This document shows positions 7,348 to 18,900 of a DNA stretch of 64,000 nt, piece by piece. The translations under genes and the position numbers were made by a program. The DNA is taken from positions 1 through 64,000 of the forward strand of contig NZ_JACLHY010000011.1 in assembly GCF_014397245.1 (NCBI RefSeq), given 5' to 3'. How positions within the stretch are numbered: the first letter of the stretch is position 1; the number at the start of each line of letters is the position of its first letter. The notes under the pieces were generated by a model that had not been told where the DNA came from, ran no database searches, and saw nothing but the letters and a program-made list of their open reading frames with translations. Origin of the DNA: Arenibacter arenosicollis. GTDB taxonomy: Bacteria > Bacteroidota > Bacteroidia > Flavobacteriales > Flavobacteriaceae.

Positions 7348-10300
7348 TTACAATCCGCTAGGTACTTCACCCGCGACATTAAAATTAGTTACCAACAATG
7401 AGAAATCCTCCAATCCAACAGAACCATCTCCGTTGAAATCTGCCTTAGAATCATAGCCTGCGTTCCCTAAACTAAGATTGAAAGTAGTAACTAAAACAGA
7501 GAAATCCTCAAGTCCAACCGCATTGTCATTGTCGGCATCCCCTACCCTAAGTTCCCCCACACTCAGATTGTTGTCTCCAGCCTCTAAGGTAATGGTCGTC
7601 ACTTTTTGCAAATGCATTCCAGATTTAACAGCTATTTCATAGGTTCCCTGGGGAATTCCTATCATTACTGCTTCGCCATTGGAAGTTCCAATAGGAGTAA
7701 ATTCCAATAAAGGTGTAACAGCCCCAACTTCAAATATCCCTACCGATAAATCAATACTATAATCTGTGCGCCCCTGTAGGCTATAGGAAACGGTCAAATC
7801 CGATTCTGCTGCGGAAGGATCAAACTCCAATACTATAGTATTGGATGCAATGCTATTTATTCCATTGGCACCAGTAACTACAGCAACGAAATGATTTAGA
7901 CCTCCATTTGGCGTTCCGGAAGCTCCCGATGTTTGTGTTAGGGTAACCGGAATATTGGCAACTCCCGATGCATTTAGCTGGGTTGTATACAACTCTTTGG
8001 CCATCGCCTCATTAGCCTCAAAAGGATCAATATCATAACCTATAGAAGGATTACCTGCATCAATGTATAATCGGCCATCTACACGCAATAAGCTAACCAA
8101 AGCATTTGGCTCACCCGTAATTTGGACAACTTGATTCGCCTCTGTTACCAGTCTCGAGGCTACTGACCCCGCTATTAAAATAGAAGGTGCCACCAAATTA
8201 TTGCTTTCGCCATTTACAATTGCATCAGACCCACCGAGCGAGCCTTCATCATATAAACTTGTAGTATACACAACCCCACTGGCAAACTCAATGGTAATTG
8301 TAGCCCCAATCAGTTCAAATCCCGAAATGGAACCTGCATCACCGGAGGACAAATCACCCTTAATGGTTGTTGGATCCATATCCACTCCAAACACAAATGA
8401 TTCGCCCGGATTGAAATCTGTAAAATTCAGCTCCAAAACATCATATCCCTCTGCGTTATTAACACCATTATGTGGCTGACCAAATACACTTACACAATCT
8501 TCGTTATCCGATCCACCATTTCCTGGTACAGTCAAGCCAACGGCAGTAGACGTGCTACCCGCATTACCCGCCGTTAAACACTTTGCAACACTATCACCTG
8601 CTGTTCCCACTGGATCAAAAACCACATCCATCATAAAGCCAGTTGCCGTATTGATGGTAACATTTACAATGTTATCGTCCCCTGTATTGTCAATAAAGAA
8701 AGAATTGTTTCCATAAGTTGATGCTTCTAAATCACTACCTGGTGTAACCTTTACAGTAGCTTCCGGATTACCAATAGGTAAGGCCGTAACATTCCAATTA
8801 AAACTAACCACCGTACTTGAAGGGGGGACACAAGCATCATTTACCGTTACGGTAACATTGTAAGGACTATTTTCTGAGGCTCCGGGTGCGCCACCAACAT
8901 TCTGTGAAGATTGAGCTCCATTTAATAAGGTATTGTTTACACCTGTCCCTGTATTGTCTATATGGGTTAAAGCAATACGATCTATTTTATGGCCTTCTGA
9001 ACGCTCGTTCATAGTAATTGCATATGTACCAGGGTTCGCGAAATAAGCGTATATAGGCCAAGCATTATTATCTATAGTACGCGCATACCACGAATTAGCA
9101 ATCGTATTGGTATACACCTTGAAGAAACCATTGATTCCAGGGTTTTCATTTCCATGATCAGGCCTTCCTTGGGCATTTCCCTTAGGCCAATACAAGGTTT
9201 TCGTAGTACTTGCCGGATTGCTTAGTTCACTAAGGAATTGTTGGGTTCCGGTAAGATCTCCTCCCTGCACCGTAAAGAAATGAACATCAGGGGTGTTGTC
9301 TATTTTAAACCACGTATCATTTTTGTCCGTAGAAGTTGAACCTGTAATAGCCGATTTCACATGAAAGCGATATACTCCAGGTGTTGTAATTTCGACATTA
9401 TAATTAACGCTTTGCCCGTTTAGGTTCGAAAAATGGTCTGTACTTGCCACCAAAAATGTTGTTCCTGAAGTGGTTTGAAGATTAAATCCACCGGCGGTAT
9501 CTGTAAAATCGGTCTCAGCTTCCATAATAACTACTCCATTGTTCTCAATAAAAGCACCGGCTGTTCCACTTCCTGAACCTCCAAGAATAGTACCAGAAAT
9601 TAGACCAGTAGTCGGGTCAATTGTAAGATTAGGTGGTAAATTGGTCGCTGAAAAATTTAAGGGTCCACAAGGATCAGTATTTTCATCATTTGCAACAATT
9701 TGAAGGTTTACGGAATCCCCGTCCACTGCGGTCTGTGCGCCAGGATTGGCAACCACGGGCGGCAAACCAGAGGTAGGATTACCTGTAACTGCAACTATTT
9801 CAATTGCTTTGAGGGCAGGATTCTCTACTCCGTGAATAAATTGGAGATCCAAAGTTCCATCTGTAACAGTTATCCTATGGGATACCATAAAAGCGCCCAA
9901 AGCTCCAGCTGTACTAAATGGATCGATATCATTGAATGTACTAGGGACGGATCCCTCAACAGAAACATCAAAAACCCTTTGTCCTGCCGCAGTTATTTGA
10001 TTGTACAACTCAGCAAAATAAAGTCGCACTTCTACTTCCGTCCCAGAATCCACTGGAAACTGCCACAACATCTCCGGTGCTGCAATGGCGTCATATCTTT
10101 CTGTCTCAAAAATAATACTCGGTGTTCCTGAAGGAAGGGATGAATGGGTCATATTAATAGGTCCCGTATATGCGGAACCAGCAGATTTGTTGTATAGGCC
10201 ACCAGGGGTAGTTGCAGCTGCTAAATATTGCGAGTTTCCAGCAACCCCAAAAGTACCTTGATCCACACTCCAGTCCGGATTGGGTGAGTCCGTTGCCGCA

Positions 10301-13300
10301 ATCAATTCACCTCCTGCATTTATTCGGTATAAAACAGTCGATACCTCTTCGCCACTAGAAACTCCTATACTAGCAGAACCATTGCTCCCATATGCCACAA
10401 CCAAAGAAGCAACTTCCCCAGTTTGGGAACCTGTATGTTCTATTTGAACTGTTTTGGTTGCACCTGCCTCAATTAAAAAGCTTGTTGGTCCAAGAATATT
10501 AAAATTGGACGCATTTGAACCCGTAAGTGCCAAGGATTTAACATATATCCCTTGATTTCCTCCTGAAATATTGACCAACAAATTCTCTACTCCCCCTTGT
10601 GGAACTGTTATGGTTGCAGGTACCGATAGTACACTTGCCACAACTGAAGTCCCTGTAGGGTTGTCCACACCATAAACCTCCATTTTGGTCTGGTTACCGC
10701 CTCCTTGGTTGGGAGACCCTGAAGTAATCCATATACCATCTCCAGATACAATACCCTGTGTACCGTGACGTGGATTGTTAAGACTGCTTAAAGATGTCCA
10801 TGTATTGGTATTTACATCCAAGGCATCTGTATTGCCATAGGCCTGTCCATTTCCTTCCCCACCAATTACGAGCACTTTTCCATTAAAAGTGACTGTTCCA
10901 GAAGCAGCGCGCGGAGTAGGCAAATTACCGGATGTCGGTAGGGTTATCCATGTTTTACTAACAAAATCATATACATCCACCTCAGGGATGACGGGAGCGA
11001 AAGTTCCTCCATCACCACCTGTAAGCCTACCACCTACGACATATAATTTATTGCCAACAACGGTAGCGTGAAAATGATCTCGGGGCCGTGGCACATCTCC
11101 CAAGACTGTCCATTTGCCCGTAGCAGGGTCAAATTCGTCGAACCATGAGATATAACCGCCATTATGCCCAATGGTATTTCCTGCTATAACATAAAACTTA
11201 TTATTGTACATCACCAATCCGGCAGAACCTCTTTTACGTGCACTAGGTATGGCGGGACCTTGAATCCAAGTATCGGAAACAGGATTGTACATATAAATAT
11301 GATCGGCCGGGGCTTCAGTGGGGTATCCATTATCCTTAAAGGATCCAATAACCCAAATTAACCCTTCATAAGCAACAGCTTGGAAGTGATTAAATTCGAA
11401 TGGGGCAGTTGAGGCCGCCTGGGACCATGTATTGGTATTGTAGTCATAAATTTCTACCTTTTTGGCATTTTCCCTACCACCGAACAAATAAAATTTATCT
11501 CCTGCTTGTACGAATGAGTTCTCGTGTCTAGGAGTATGTTCCGTTACATTGGTTATATTAGTCCAGTCTCCACTAACGGCACCTCCGGAGGTAATAATCT
11601 CAATACCTTTAATATTGGGGTTTTCAATTCCTTTGATAAAATCAATATCAAGGTTTCCATCATTTACCTCTACTACAAAACTCTCCACTCCTACAGTAGC
11701 AAACCCATATTTAGCTGTTTGATCCAAATTGTTCAGTACTATTTGGCCTTCAATGGCTACATCGAATACGCGTACACCCGGAGTGTTGGCTCCAGTCCAT
11801 ACCTCTGCAAATAGCAAATTTATGGTATAGGTCCCCTGCGCCAGTGGAATATCCCACTGCATATTTCCAGGTACGACCAATGTATTATATCTTTCTGTAG
11901 CGAAAATATTATTGGGATAGGACGTATTGTTGACAAAAGCGCCTGGAAGTGCTGCCCCATAAGTTTTATCCTCTGTTGAAGAATTTACATATGCGGAAGG
12001 TATTCCGTTTTGTGCAGTACCGTTGGCACCACTTGCTGCCTGATCCTCTCCCCAATTTATTGGAGACGCATCGCTGGAGGCAACAATGTTTCCCCCTGCG
12101 TTAATGCGGTACAACACATTGTTAGGCGCGTTGGGATCATTTACTGTCCAAGCAAAATTAACATTTGCCGGTGTGGATGATGGTTTACTGACGGTTACTG
12201 TCACATTGTACTGCCCGGCATCTTCTGCATAGGAAGAAATGGTTCCTAATATAGCTCCTTGGGTTGGTTCTATACTCAAGCCAGGAGGTAATCCAGTAAC
12301 AGAAAATGTGAAATTCTCATTAGGATCACCACCACTTGCGGTAATGTTCAAGGTTGGTGTATCGCCCGGATTGTTTATTTGATTGGCAACAGGGTCAATA
12401 ACGATCGGTGAATTTACAACACTTCCTGCACCAAGTATTTCAATGGCGTTTATCAAGGGGTTTTCAGTTTGATGTATAAATTCAATATTCAAAACGCCAT
12501 CGCTAACAGTAACTTGATAACTTTCCATAGCACCTACCTTATTTCCATATTGTGCAGTTAGATCCTTATCGTTTATAACCAGTACATCTTCCATTTTAAC
12601 ATCGAACACACGCTGCCCCGGAGCTCCTGTACCATCGTACCCATTACCCATATATAGATTTACAGTAAAAGTGCCATTGCCAGTATTAAAAGTCCACTCC
12701 ATTTCCGGCAGACCAGCTGGATCCCATCGCTCCTTCGCAAATAATTCCTGGGGTGCATAAGTTGGAACCGATGAATGCCTTCCAGCAATATTATGTGTAG
12801 AAATATTGCCAGTGTTAACATCAAAATTAGTTCCGCCAGTTGCTCCAACAACATCATTGCCCGCCCAATTGGGATTTGGGGCATCTATTGTCGTAACGGT
12901 AGCGCCACCAGCATTTACCCTGAATAACACTGCTGGCTGCTCTGTTACATTGACTGTAAACATTTGTTCTACAAACAACGAATTGGAATCCGTGGCCCTA
13001 ATGGTAATATTTGAACTTGCCTCGGTATTGGGATAAGTCAAGGTCAGTATATTGGCAGAAATGCTAGCACCGATAGCCGGATTTGAATTGTTTTCTACAG
13101 TGTATGTTAAATTCCCTACCCCTTGGTCATCTCCAAAATAATCGTTAAGATCAATATTTTGATCTGGAGAACTAATCAATTTATCCAAATTGGCCAAAGG
13201 CTGGGATATAGTAGGTTGACTTCCTGTAACATTCAAATAATCCCATGTTCCTTCTACCTCTTCTCCGGCTGCATTGGAGGTTCCTATTAAACCTACCGCT

Positions 13301-15963
13301 AAAATGGTAGACGATTGTTGTATTGCTGTTTTTATTGTCCCAGATGCCGCAATAGTCCCTAAGGAAATTGGGGGATTACCATCAAGACTGTATAAAACTT
13401 CTACTGCCGCGGTAACCGCATTAATATTAAATGAAAAAACAACATCATTGGAAGGCCTATTTCCTGCTGCGATTGTAGCCGTTAGCGGTGTTTGGGGCAC
13501 ATCATTGATTTCCTGTAAGGCTACAACCCCGTTCTGGGTAAGGACAACCTTAATATAATTGCTTTGAGTTCCATCCCCTATAAATATTCCCAATTCACCT
13601 CCAGATGGAGCACTGGAACCATAAAGCTGGGTAGGATCGGAAAAATTAAATAATCGGCCAACAACGGTAAATGAGTTAACGGATTGATCTACGTTTACAC
13701 CATATTGAAATCCTTTTTCCTGACTATTGTCTGTACCCAATGCCGTTCCCGAAGTCATCTGCATGGTCATTGCACCTGTTGCTCCTCCTAAAATATCATT
13801 GGGGTTTGGACCGGCACCAACTACATCCAACCAATTTAGCCAGTTAGGATTGGGGGCACCATTATTCATAAGACCTGTTAATCCAAGACCCAAATAACCA
13901 CCTAGAACTAAATTATCGGATAATAATTCGTTCAGCACTGGTAAATCAAATCCATCAGAACCATTATCCAACGGGTTACCCAATTGAAATGGGTCATTGG
14001 CATCTATAATACCATCGTTATCATCGTCATTATCGTTCAAATCAGAAACCAAAACCCCACCTGCCACTTTATCAAAATCATTTGGCTGTGATCCCCCGTT
14101 ACAATGGTCTATATTGTTCTGAACTTCATCTTGATTGGTGTAACCGTCTTGATCGGTATCTGCCAACCCATCATATAAGTCATCGGAGGGGTCTAAACAC
14201 ACAACCTCTGGTTGTGGCTCCAAAATTTTGATGGTACCATTAAATGTCGCCACCCATATGGTCCCAGGAAAAGGATCATTGTCCCCATTACATGTAATAC
14301 CCAGGGCATTACCCCCAAGACCAGATGCAAAAGTATTGGTCAATTGATCCAAGCTACCATCGGGCTGTAATTGTACCCTTCTCAAAATACCGTTATTATG
14401 ACCAGCGATCAAGTCGCCAACCATACTTTCCGAACCGGTAAATATTGTTGAGGTATATTCATCTATTCCATTAGTGTTATTGCCCCAGACAGTTACCAAA
14501 GCATCTTGTGGTCCATCTGGATTGTTGGTTGAAGGTCCTCTCCAATCACCTTGTGCTCCATCTGCAAGACTTACGGGAACAGGTGGCCAATCTACAGGTA
14601 ACGCAATACTTGCATTATTAGTATAGCCAGCTCCTTTTAAACCCGTTGGGTCATAAATCAACGTTCTAAATACCGCTCCGTTGGTGTTGTTTACGGAGGG
14701 GTTAGTATAAAGTCCCGCTCCGGCCGGATTGGCCCTGATCGGTGCCGGGTGACCTCCATAAAAAGTCCCAAATGAATACCCTTGAATATTTGTGGTAACC
14801 AAGGACAAATGGTCATCGTTATCTACCTTTTCCCCTCCAATAGCCGTATTACTTCCAGGTTCACTGGAATTATAATCGTTGGTCACGTTAGCTGTTCCTT
14901 CGTTATTGGGAAAACCGCCCCATCCTCCATTGGCTCCATTATCGGTCACATACACCGCCCCAGAGGCCGTAAGCACTAAATCATATGCATTTCTATACCC
15001 CGGTGAAAATATTTGCACAGGTCCTCCAATTACAATTTTTGCCTGGTTCAATCCATCATTACCACCCCAGGGATCATTTACATCTATACCATCATAGCCC
15101 GGTGCATCCGGATCAATTATACCATTAACGTTGGCCCTGGTAGGATCGTCCAAAGTAGGAATGTCATATATATAATTTCTTCCATCGTTTTTAATGGGCA
15201 AACCTTCTATAAGGTTTAGGTTTATGGAAAGAACTGCAGCAGATAGAGCGTATTCGGTTGTCCAAGCAAAATTGTCAGATGGCGATCCAGCATTGGTATG
15301 GCCGCCCTGTGCTACTATTAGAAAATCCACACCATTTATAGTTGCAAATTCCAATCCATTGGTCGCATGGTTTTCCTCGGACCTGGGTAGGCCACGGACA
15401 ATATCCACCACGGCCCATGAACTTCCTGTCCAAGTAAATCGTGTAATTACGCCCGAATTGGTGTCGAGATTTAAATCACCACTAGGACCTCCTACACGAG
15501 AATCACTGGAAGTAACATAAATTATAGGGTTTGAAGTCGTTCCTGCCACAGTAATACCTGTAGCCTCTCGGTTAGTTCCACTGTTTGCCGAACCGTCATC
15601 ATTGTGATTTGGAATGTTCTTAACTCCCAACAGTTTTTCGGATGCCGTTACAACATAATCATTACTTCCATTCTTCTGCACCGTAAAAATATCAATAGTG
15701 CCATTTAAGTTAAGAACATACAATCTGCCATCAGGTCCATACATCAAGGAGGTACCTTGACTAACCCCACCATTCCCGTTGTAATTAAGGTTACTTTGAC
15801 TAAAGGATTGTGCCTTTAAACCATTAGTACAGAGTAGTAACATCACAGTAAACATAATTATGGAGCTACTCCCATTTCCTCGAGAAATTGTATTTATACT
15901 TAATGGTCTGAAATACTTCATAATCTTTGGAATAATGGTTTGTTTAAAATTAAATTTTTCCAT
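7348..15963 (-). CDS. Giant secreted carbohydrate-binding protein with three malectin domains, Kelch propeller and C-terminal dockerin
   Basis: 2871 residues. An N-terminal signal peptide (IIMFTVMLLLCTNGLKAQ) can be reached from the first Met or from Met15. Approximate domains in order: sugar-dehydrogenase-like beta-propeller 55-590; Asp-rich EF-like stretch near 604-660; concanavalin-like region 720-915; cadherin-like 920-1005; malectin 1010-1178, 1283-1452 and 1878-2052 (each starting F/YRxNAGG); Kelch propeller 1465-1780; CBM6-like segment starting VIMEAETDF, 2148-2331. The last 65 residues contain two type I dockerin calcium loops, DADNDNAVGLED and DFNGDGSVGLED, each followed by a short helix. 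There is no T9SS sorting domain. It follows the cohesin-like gene by 26 bp, in the same operon. Inference: it docks on that protein at the cell surface. How it crosses the outer membrane is not visible. Confidence 0.85.
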   Translation of the reverse strand: MEKFNFKQTIIPKIMKYFRPLSINTISRGNGSSSIIMFTVMLLLCTNGLKAQSFSQSNLNYNGNGGVSQGTSLMYGPDGRLYVLNLNGTIDIFTVQKNGSNDYVVTASEKLLGVKNIPNHNDDGSANSGTNREATGITVAGTTSNPIIYVTSSDSRVGGPSGDLNLDTNSGVITRFTWTGSSWAVVDIVRGLPRSEENHATNGLEFATINGVDFLIVAQGGHTNAGSPSDNFAWTTEYALSAAVLSINLNLIEGLPIKNDGRNYIYDIPTLDDPTRANVNGIIDPDAPGYDGIDVNDPWGGNDGLNQAKIVIGGPVQIFSPGYRNAYDLVLTASGAVYVTDNGANGGWGGFPNNEGTANVTNDYNSSEPGSNTAIGGEKVDNDDHLSLVTTNIQGYSFGTFYGGHPAPIRANPAGAGLYTNPSVNNTNGAVFRTLIYDPTGLKGAGYTNNASIALPVDWPPVPVSLADGAQGDWRGPSTNNPDGPQDALVTVWGNNTNGIDEYTSTIFTGSESMVGDLIAGHNNGILRRVQLQPDGSLDQLTNTFASGLGGNALGITCNGDNDPFPGTIWVATFNGTIKILEPQPEVVCLDPSDDLYDGLADTDQDGYTNQDEVQNNIDHCNGGSQPNDFDKVAGGVLVSDLNDNDDDNDGIIDANDPFQLGNPLDNGSDGFDLPVLNELLSDNLVLGGYLGLGLTGLMNNGAPNPNWLNWLDVVGAGPNPNDILGGATGAMTMQMTSGTALGTDNSQEKGFQYGVNVDQSVNSFTVVGRLFNFSDPTQLYGSSAPSGGELGIFIGDGTQSNYIKVVLTQNGVVALQEINDVPQTPLTATIAAGNRPSNDVVFSFNINAVTAAVEVLYSLDGNPPISLGTIAASGTIKTAIQQSSTILAVGLIGTSNAAGEEVEGTWDYLNVTGSQPTISQPLANLDKLISSPDQNIDLNDYFGDDQGVGNLTYTVENNSNPAIGASISANILTLTYPNTEASSNITIRATDSNSLFVEQMFTVNVTEQPAVLFRVNAGGATVTTIDAPNPNWAGNDVVGATGGTNFDVNTGNISTHNIAGRHSSVPTYAPQELFAKERWDPAGLPEMEWTFNTGNGTFTVNLYMGNGYDGTGAPGQRVFDVKMEDVLVINDKDLTAQYGNKVGAMESYQVTVSDGVLNIEFIHQTENPLINAIEILGAGSVVNSPIVIDPVANQINNPGDTPTLNITASGGDPNENFTFSVTGLPPGLSIEPTQGAILGTISSYAEDAGQYNVTVTVSKPSSTPANVNFAWTVNDPNAPNNVLYRINAGGNIVASSDASPINWGEDQAASGANGTAQNGIPSAYVNSSTEDKTYGAALPGAFVNNTSYPNNIFATERYNTLVVPGNMQWDIPLAQGTYTINLLFAEVWTGANTPGVRVFDVAIEGQIVLNNLDQTAKYGFATVGVESFVVEVNDGNLDIDFIKGIENPNIKGIEIITSGGAVSGDWTNITNVTEHTPRHENSFVQAGDKFYLFGGRENAKKVEIYDYNTNTWSQAASTAPFEFNHFQAVAYEGLIWVIGSFKDNGYPTEAPADHIYMYNPVSDTWIQGPAIPSARKRGSAGLVMYNNKFYVIAGNTIGHNGGYISWFDEFDPATGKWTVLGDVPRPRDHFHATVVGNKLYVVGGRLTGGDGGTFAPVIPEVDVYDFVSKTWITLPTSGNLPTPRAASGTVTFNGKVLVIGGEGNGQAYGNTDALDVNTNTWTSLSSLNNPRHGTQGIVSGDGIWITSGSPNQGGGNQTKMEVYGVDNPTGTSVVASVLSVPATITVPQGGVENLLVNISGGNQGIYVKSLALTGSNASNFNILGPTSFLIEAGATKTVQIEHTGSQTGEVASLVVAYGSNGSASIGVSSGEEVSTVLYRINAGGELIAATDSPNPDWSVDQGTFGVAGNSQYLAAATTPGGLYNKSAGSAYTGPINMTHSSLPSGTPSIIFETERYDAIAAPEMLWQFPVDSGTEVEVRLYFAELYNQITAAGQRVFDVSVEGSVPSTFNDIDPFSTAGALGAFMVSHRITVTDGTLDLQFIHGVENPALKAIEIVAVTGNPTSGLPPVVANPGAQTAVDGDSVNLQIVANDENTDPCGPLNFSATNLPPNLTIDPTTGLISGTILGGSGSGTAGAFIENNGVVIMEAETDFTDTAGGFNLQTTSGTTFLVASTDHFSNLNGQSVNYNVEITTPGVYRFHVKSAITGSTSTDKNDTWFKIDNTPDVHFFTVQGGDLTGTQQFLSELSNPASTTKTLYWPKGNAQGRPDHGNENPGINGFFKVYTNTIANSWYARTIDNNAWPIYAYFANPGTYAITMNERSEGHKIDRIALTHIDNTGTGVNNTLLNGAQSSQNVGGAPGASENSPYNVTVTVNDACVPPSSTVVSFNWNVTALPIGNPEATVKVTPGSDLEASTYGNNSFFIDNTGDDNIVNVTINTATGFMMDVVFDPVGTAGDSVAKCLTAGNAGSTSTAVGLTVPGNGGSDNEDCVSVFGQPHNGVNNAEGYDVLELNFTDFNPGESFVFGVDMDPTTIKGDLSSGDAGSISGFELIGATITIEFASGVVYTTSLYDEGSLGGSDAIVNGESNNLVAPSILIAGSVASRLVTEANQVVQITGEPNALVSLLRVDGRLYIDAGNPSIGYDIDPFEANEAMAKELYTTQLNASGVANIPVTLTQTSGASGTPNGGLNHFVAVVTGANGINSIASNTIVLEFDPSAAESDLTVSYSLQGRTDYSIDLSVGIFEVGAVTPLLEFTPIGTSNGEAVMIGIPQGTYEIAVKSGMHLQKVTTITLEAGDNNLSVGELRVGDADNDNAVGLEDFSVLVTTFNLSLGNAGYDSKADFNGDGSVGLEDFSLLVTNFNVAGEVPSGL

Positions 15964-15989
15964 TTTCTAAATCTTTTTTTGGGACTGGG

Positions 15990-18900
15990 TTATCGTTTAA
16001 TTGCCATTTGTTGTTGTAATTCCTTTCCTTCAGCATCTATAGTTCTTATGAAATAAGATCCTGTTGGGAGATCCTGAACTCCAAGGAGATAGGTCTCAAC
16101 GTCCTCACTTGCATCCATCTTTAATGATTTTACCAACCTACCCGTTATATCATATACATAAATCTGGGTTAATGGTGTTGGCTCATCAAAGGAAACCGTA
16201 ACACTTTCATTAGCCGGATTTGGAGAGATATTCATTGAGGTAACGGATGCTTTGGCAGTAGAAGCGGACTGTACTACATTAAAAACAATTGTCAATGATT
16301 GTCCCGCAACTCCTGTGCCCCCTGCCAAGGTATAAGGTGTTGCCTTAAGGGTATAAGTTCCGATCGGGAGAGATGTTGGTATATAATCACCGTTAAAGTC
16401 ACCATAAAGCGCATATGGAGCACTTGTCTCTGTCCATGTTCTGGTCAGAGTACCTGACAATTCAAACTTCACACTTCCTACAATCCCAGGATCCGTATTA
16501 GCTCTTATGTTGACTCCTTCACCATCATTAACATTCATATTATTCTGAATATCAAATAGGTCAAATTGGTTTTCCGCATCTATCAAGGTAAAACTTACCA
16601 CTTTGTCGATATCGGTAGGATCAACAGCAACAACCTGAATGCTTGTAGTTCCTATTCCATCATCATCATCGGTTACTGTAAGCGTTACTGTTTTAGTACC
16701 CCCAGAGCTATAGGTATGGGAAGGATTTTGGGAAGTTGAGGTAGTTCCGTCTCCAAAATTCCAAGAGTACCCAACTATGTTCCCATCACTATCCGTTGAA
16801 CCTAAGCTTGAGAAATTAATTTTAAACGCAGTGTTGGCATCCGAGTTGCCTATTGCAACAGCTATTGGATTAACATTGCCCGGTGGTCCACTTACAACAC
16901 TAAAATTAATTGTTTGGGTAGTTCCCACGGATGGTCTCGCCACTAAAGTGTAATTCCCTACCGGAAAGGGTTTGCCTTGAATATCCACACCTATATCCCC
17001 GAACAATGAGTAAGGTGCTGATGGTCCTTCGGACTTAGTCTGACTTATTGGTCCCGTAAGTGTAAAATAAACATTACCCGGATTTAGATTAGGGTTAAAG
17101 ATGATACCCAAAGGAGTCTCTCCTATATCGGTTTTGGAAATCTGCAATCCATTGGTTAAAGCATATAATTGACTATCATTATTGGCATTCAATATAAATA
17201 GTGCCGCATTGCTGTTAGGTGCATTTACATTGACACTTACACTTGTTGTACCTATTGCTCCATCGTCATCCCTTACGGTAAGAGTACAAACAAAACTACC
17301 CTGGGTGGCATAGGTATGTGACGGGTTGATCTGGGTAGAGGTTGCTCCATCCCCAAAGTCCCATTCGTAGGAGTCTATATTACCATCGGCATCACTGGAA
17401 CCAACACTTGAAAAATTTACCAATAAAGGTGCCGTTCCACTATTGGCCGTAGCCGTGACCACAGCAATTGGAGGTTGATTAATACTAGGATCAATTGCAG
17501 TTACATTAATACTTTTAGTACTAGTTGCGTTGTCATCATCCATCAATGTTAGGCTAACACTAAATATACCACCTGAGCCGTAAGTATGTGCTGGATTTTG
17601 CAGATTTGAGGTATTACCATCACCGAAATTCCATGAATACCCTGTTATAATTCCATCATTATCAGTAGATCCTGCGCTCGAGAAATTAATTTTAAACGGA
17701 ACACTATTGTCTGGGTTACCTGCTAGAGCCACAACTGGAGGCACATTGGCCGGAGGACCACTTATAATCGAGAAATTAATGGTCTGACTTACTCCCGAAG
17801 TAGTAGAGGTTACCAAGGTATAATTCCCAATTGGGAAGGGCTTCCCCTGTATATCTACACCTATATCTCCGAATAAAGAATATGGAGCAGATGGCCCTTC
17901 AGATTTATTCTGATTTATGGGACCGGTCAACTTAAATGAGACGTTTCCAGGATTTAAAGCTGCGTTATAAATAATACCCAAAGGCGTATTGCCTATGGTA
18001 GTTTTATCTATCTGAAGTCCGTCAGTTAAAGCAAATAAGGTAATATCAGTATTCGCATCAACTACAATCACCGAGGCATTATTTATTGGACTACCTACTT
18101 TTATTGTTCGTGTAGCACTATTAGAACAACCATTACCATCTTGATACGTATACATTATAGTGTAAGTTCCACTTCCTATAGAAGGGTCAAAGGTATTACT
18201 GCTTACCCCTGTACCACTATATACACCTCCGGAAGGACTACCTCCAGTTAAAGCAAACTGGTTATCTGTTATAAGTACATCGGCAAAAGGCGCCAAGGTT
18301 ACTACAGGAAGTGTTGGGCCATTTAATGTAATTGCCAAATTTTCGGAACAACCATTAGCATCGGTAACTGTAACATTATAAGTACCAGCTCCCAATCCAC
18401 TAACTGTAGCAGTGTTCAAATTGGCATTATGGCTCCAATTATATGTAAGAGGCCCCACAAACCCAACGGTGTTGATGACTATAGAACCATCGTTGCTATT
18501 ACAAGCGCTAGGGTTAGAAGAAGTACTCACGCTTGCGTCAAAATTACTACATAATGGATTCTGATTTGTGAATTGAAAGGTTATGGTCTTTGGAGAACCT
18601 TGATTTCCACTCAATCCTGAATTGGCATATGGAGTAGCCATAAGGGTATAATTTCCTATAGGAAACAACTCACCAATATAATCGCCTGTTGTTGCATTAT
18701 CACCATACAATGTGAAGGGTGCAACACTTTCAGTTTGATTCCTACTCTTAGTGCCAGTGAGCAATAACTTTACGCTACCCACATCCGGGGTAGCATTGGC
18801 CCTGATGGCAAGGTTGGTGGTGACGTAAGTTCCAGCGTTGATCAATTTACCATTAGTCAATGGCATTATATCCTGATCTGTATCCGCATTTACAAGCGTA

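Noticed and set aside
7348-7560. Missing T9SS sorting domain at the end of the dockerin protein as a frameshift
   Set aside because: The dockerin is complete, followed by a stop and a strong terminator 30 bp later; no remnant of a sorting domain is seen between them.
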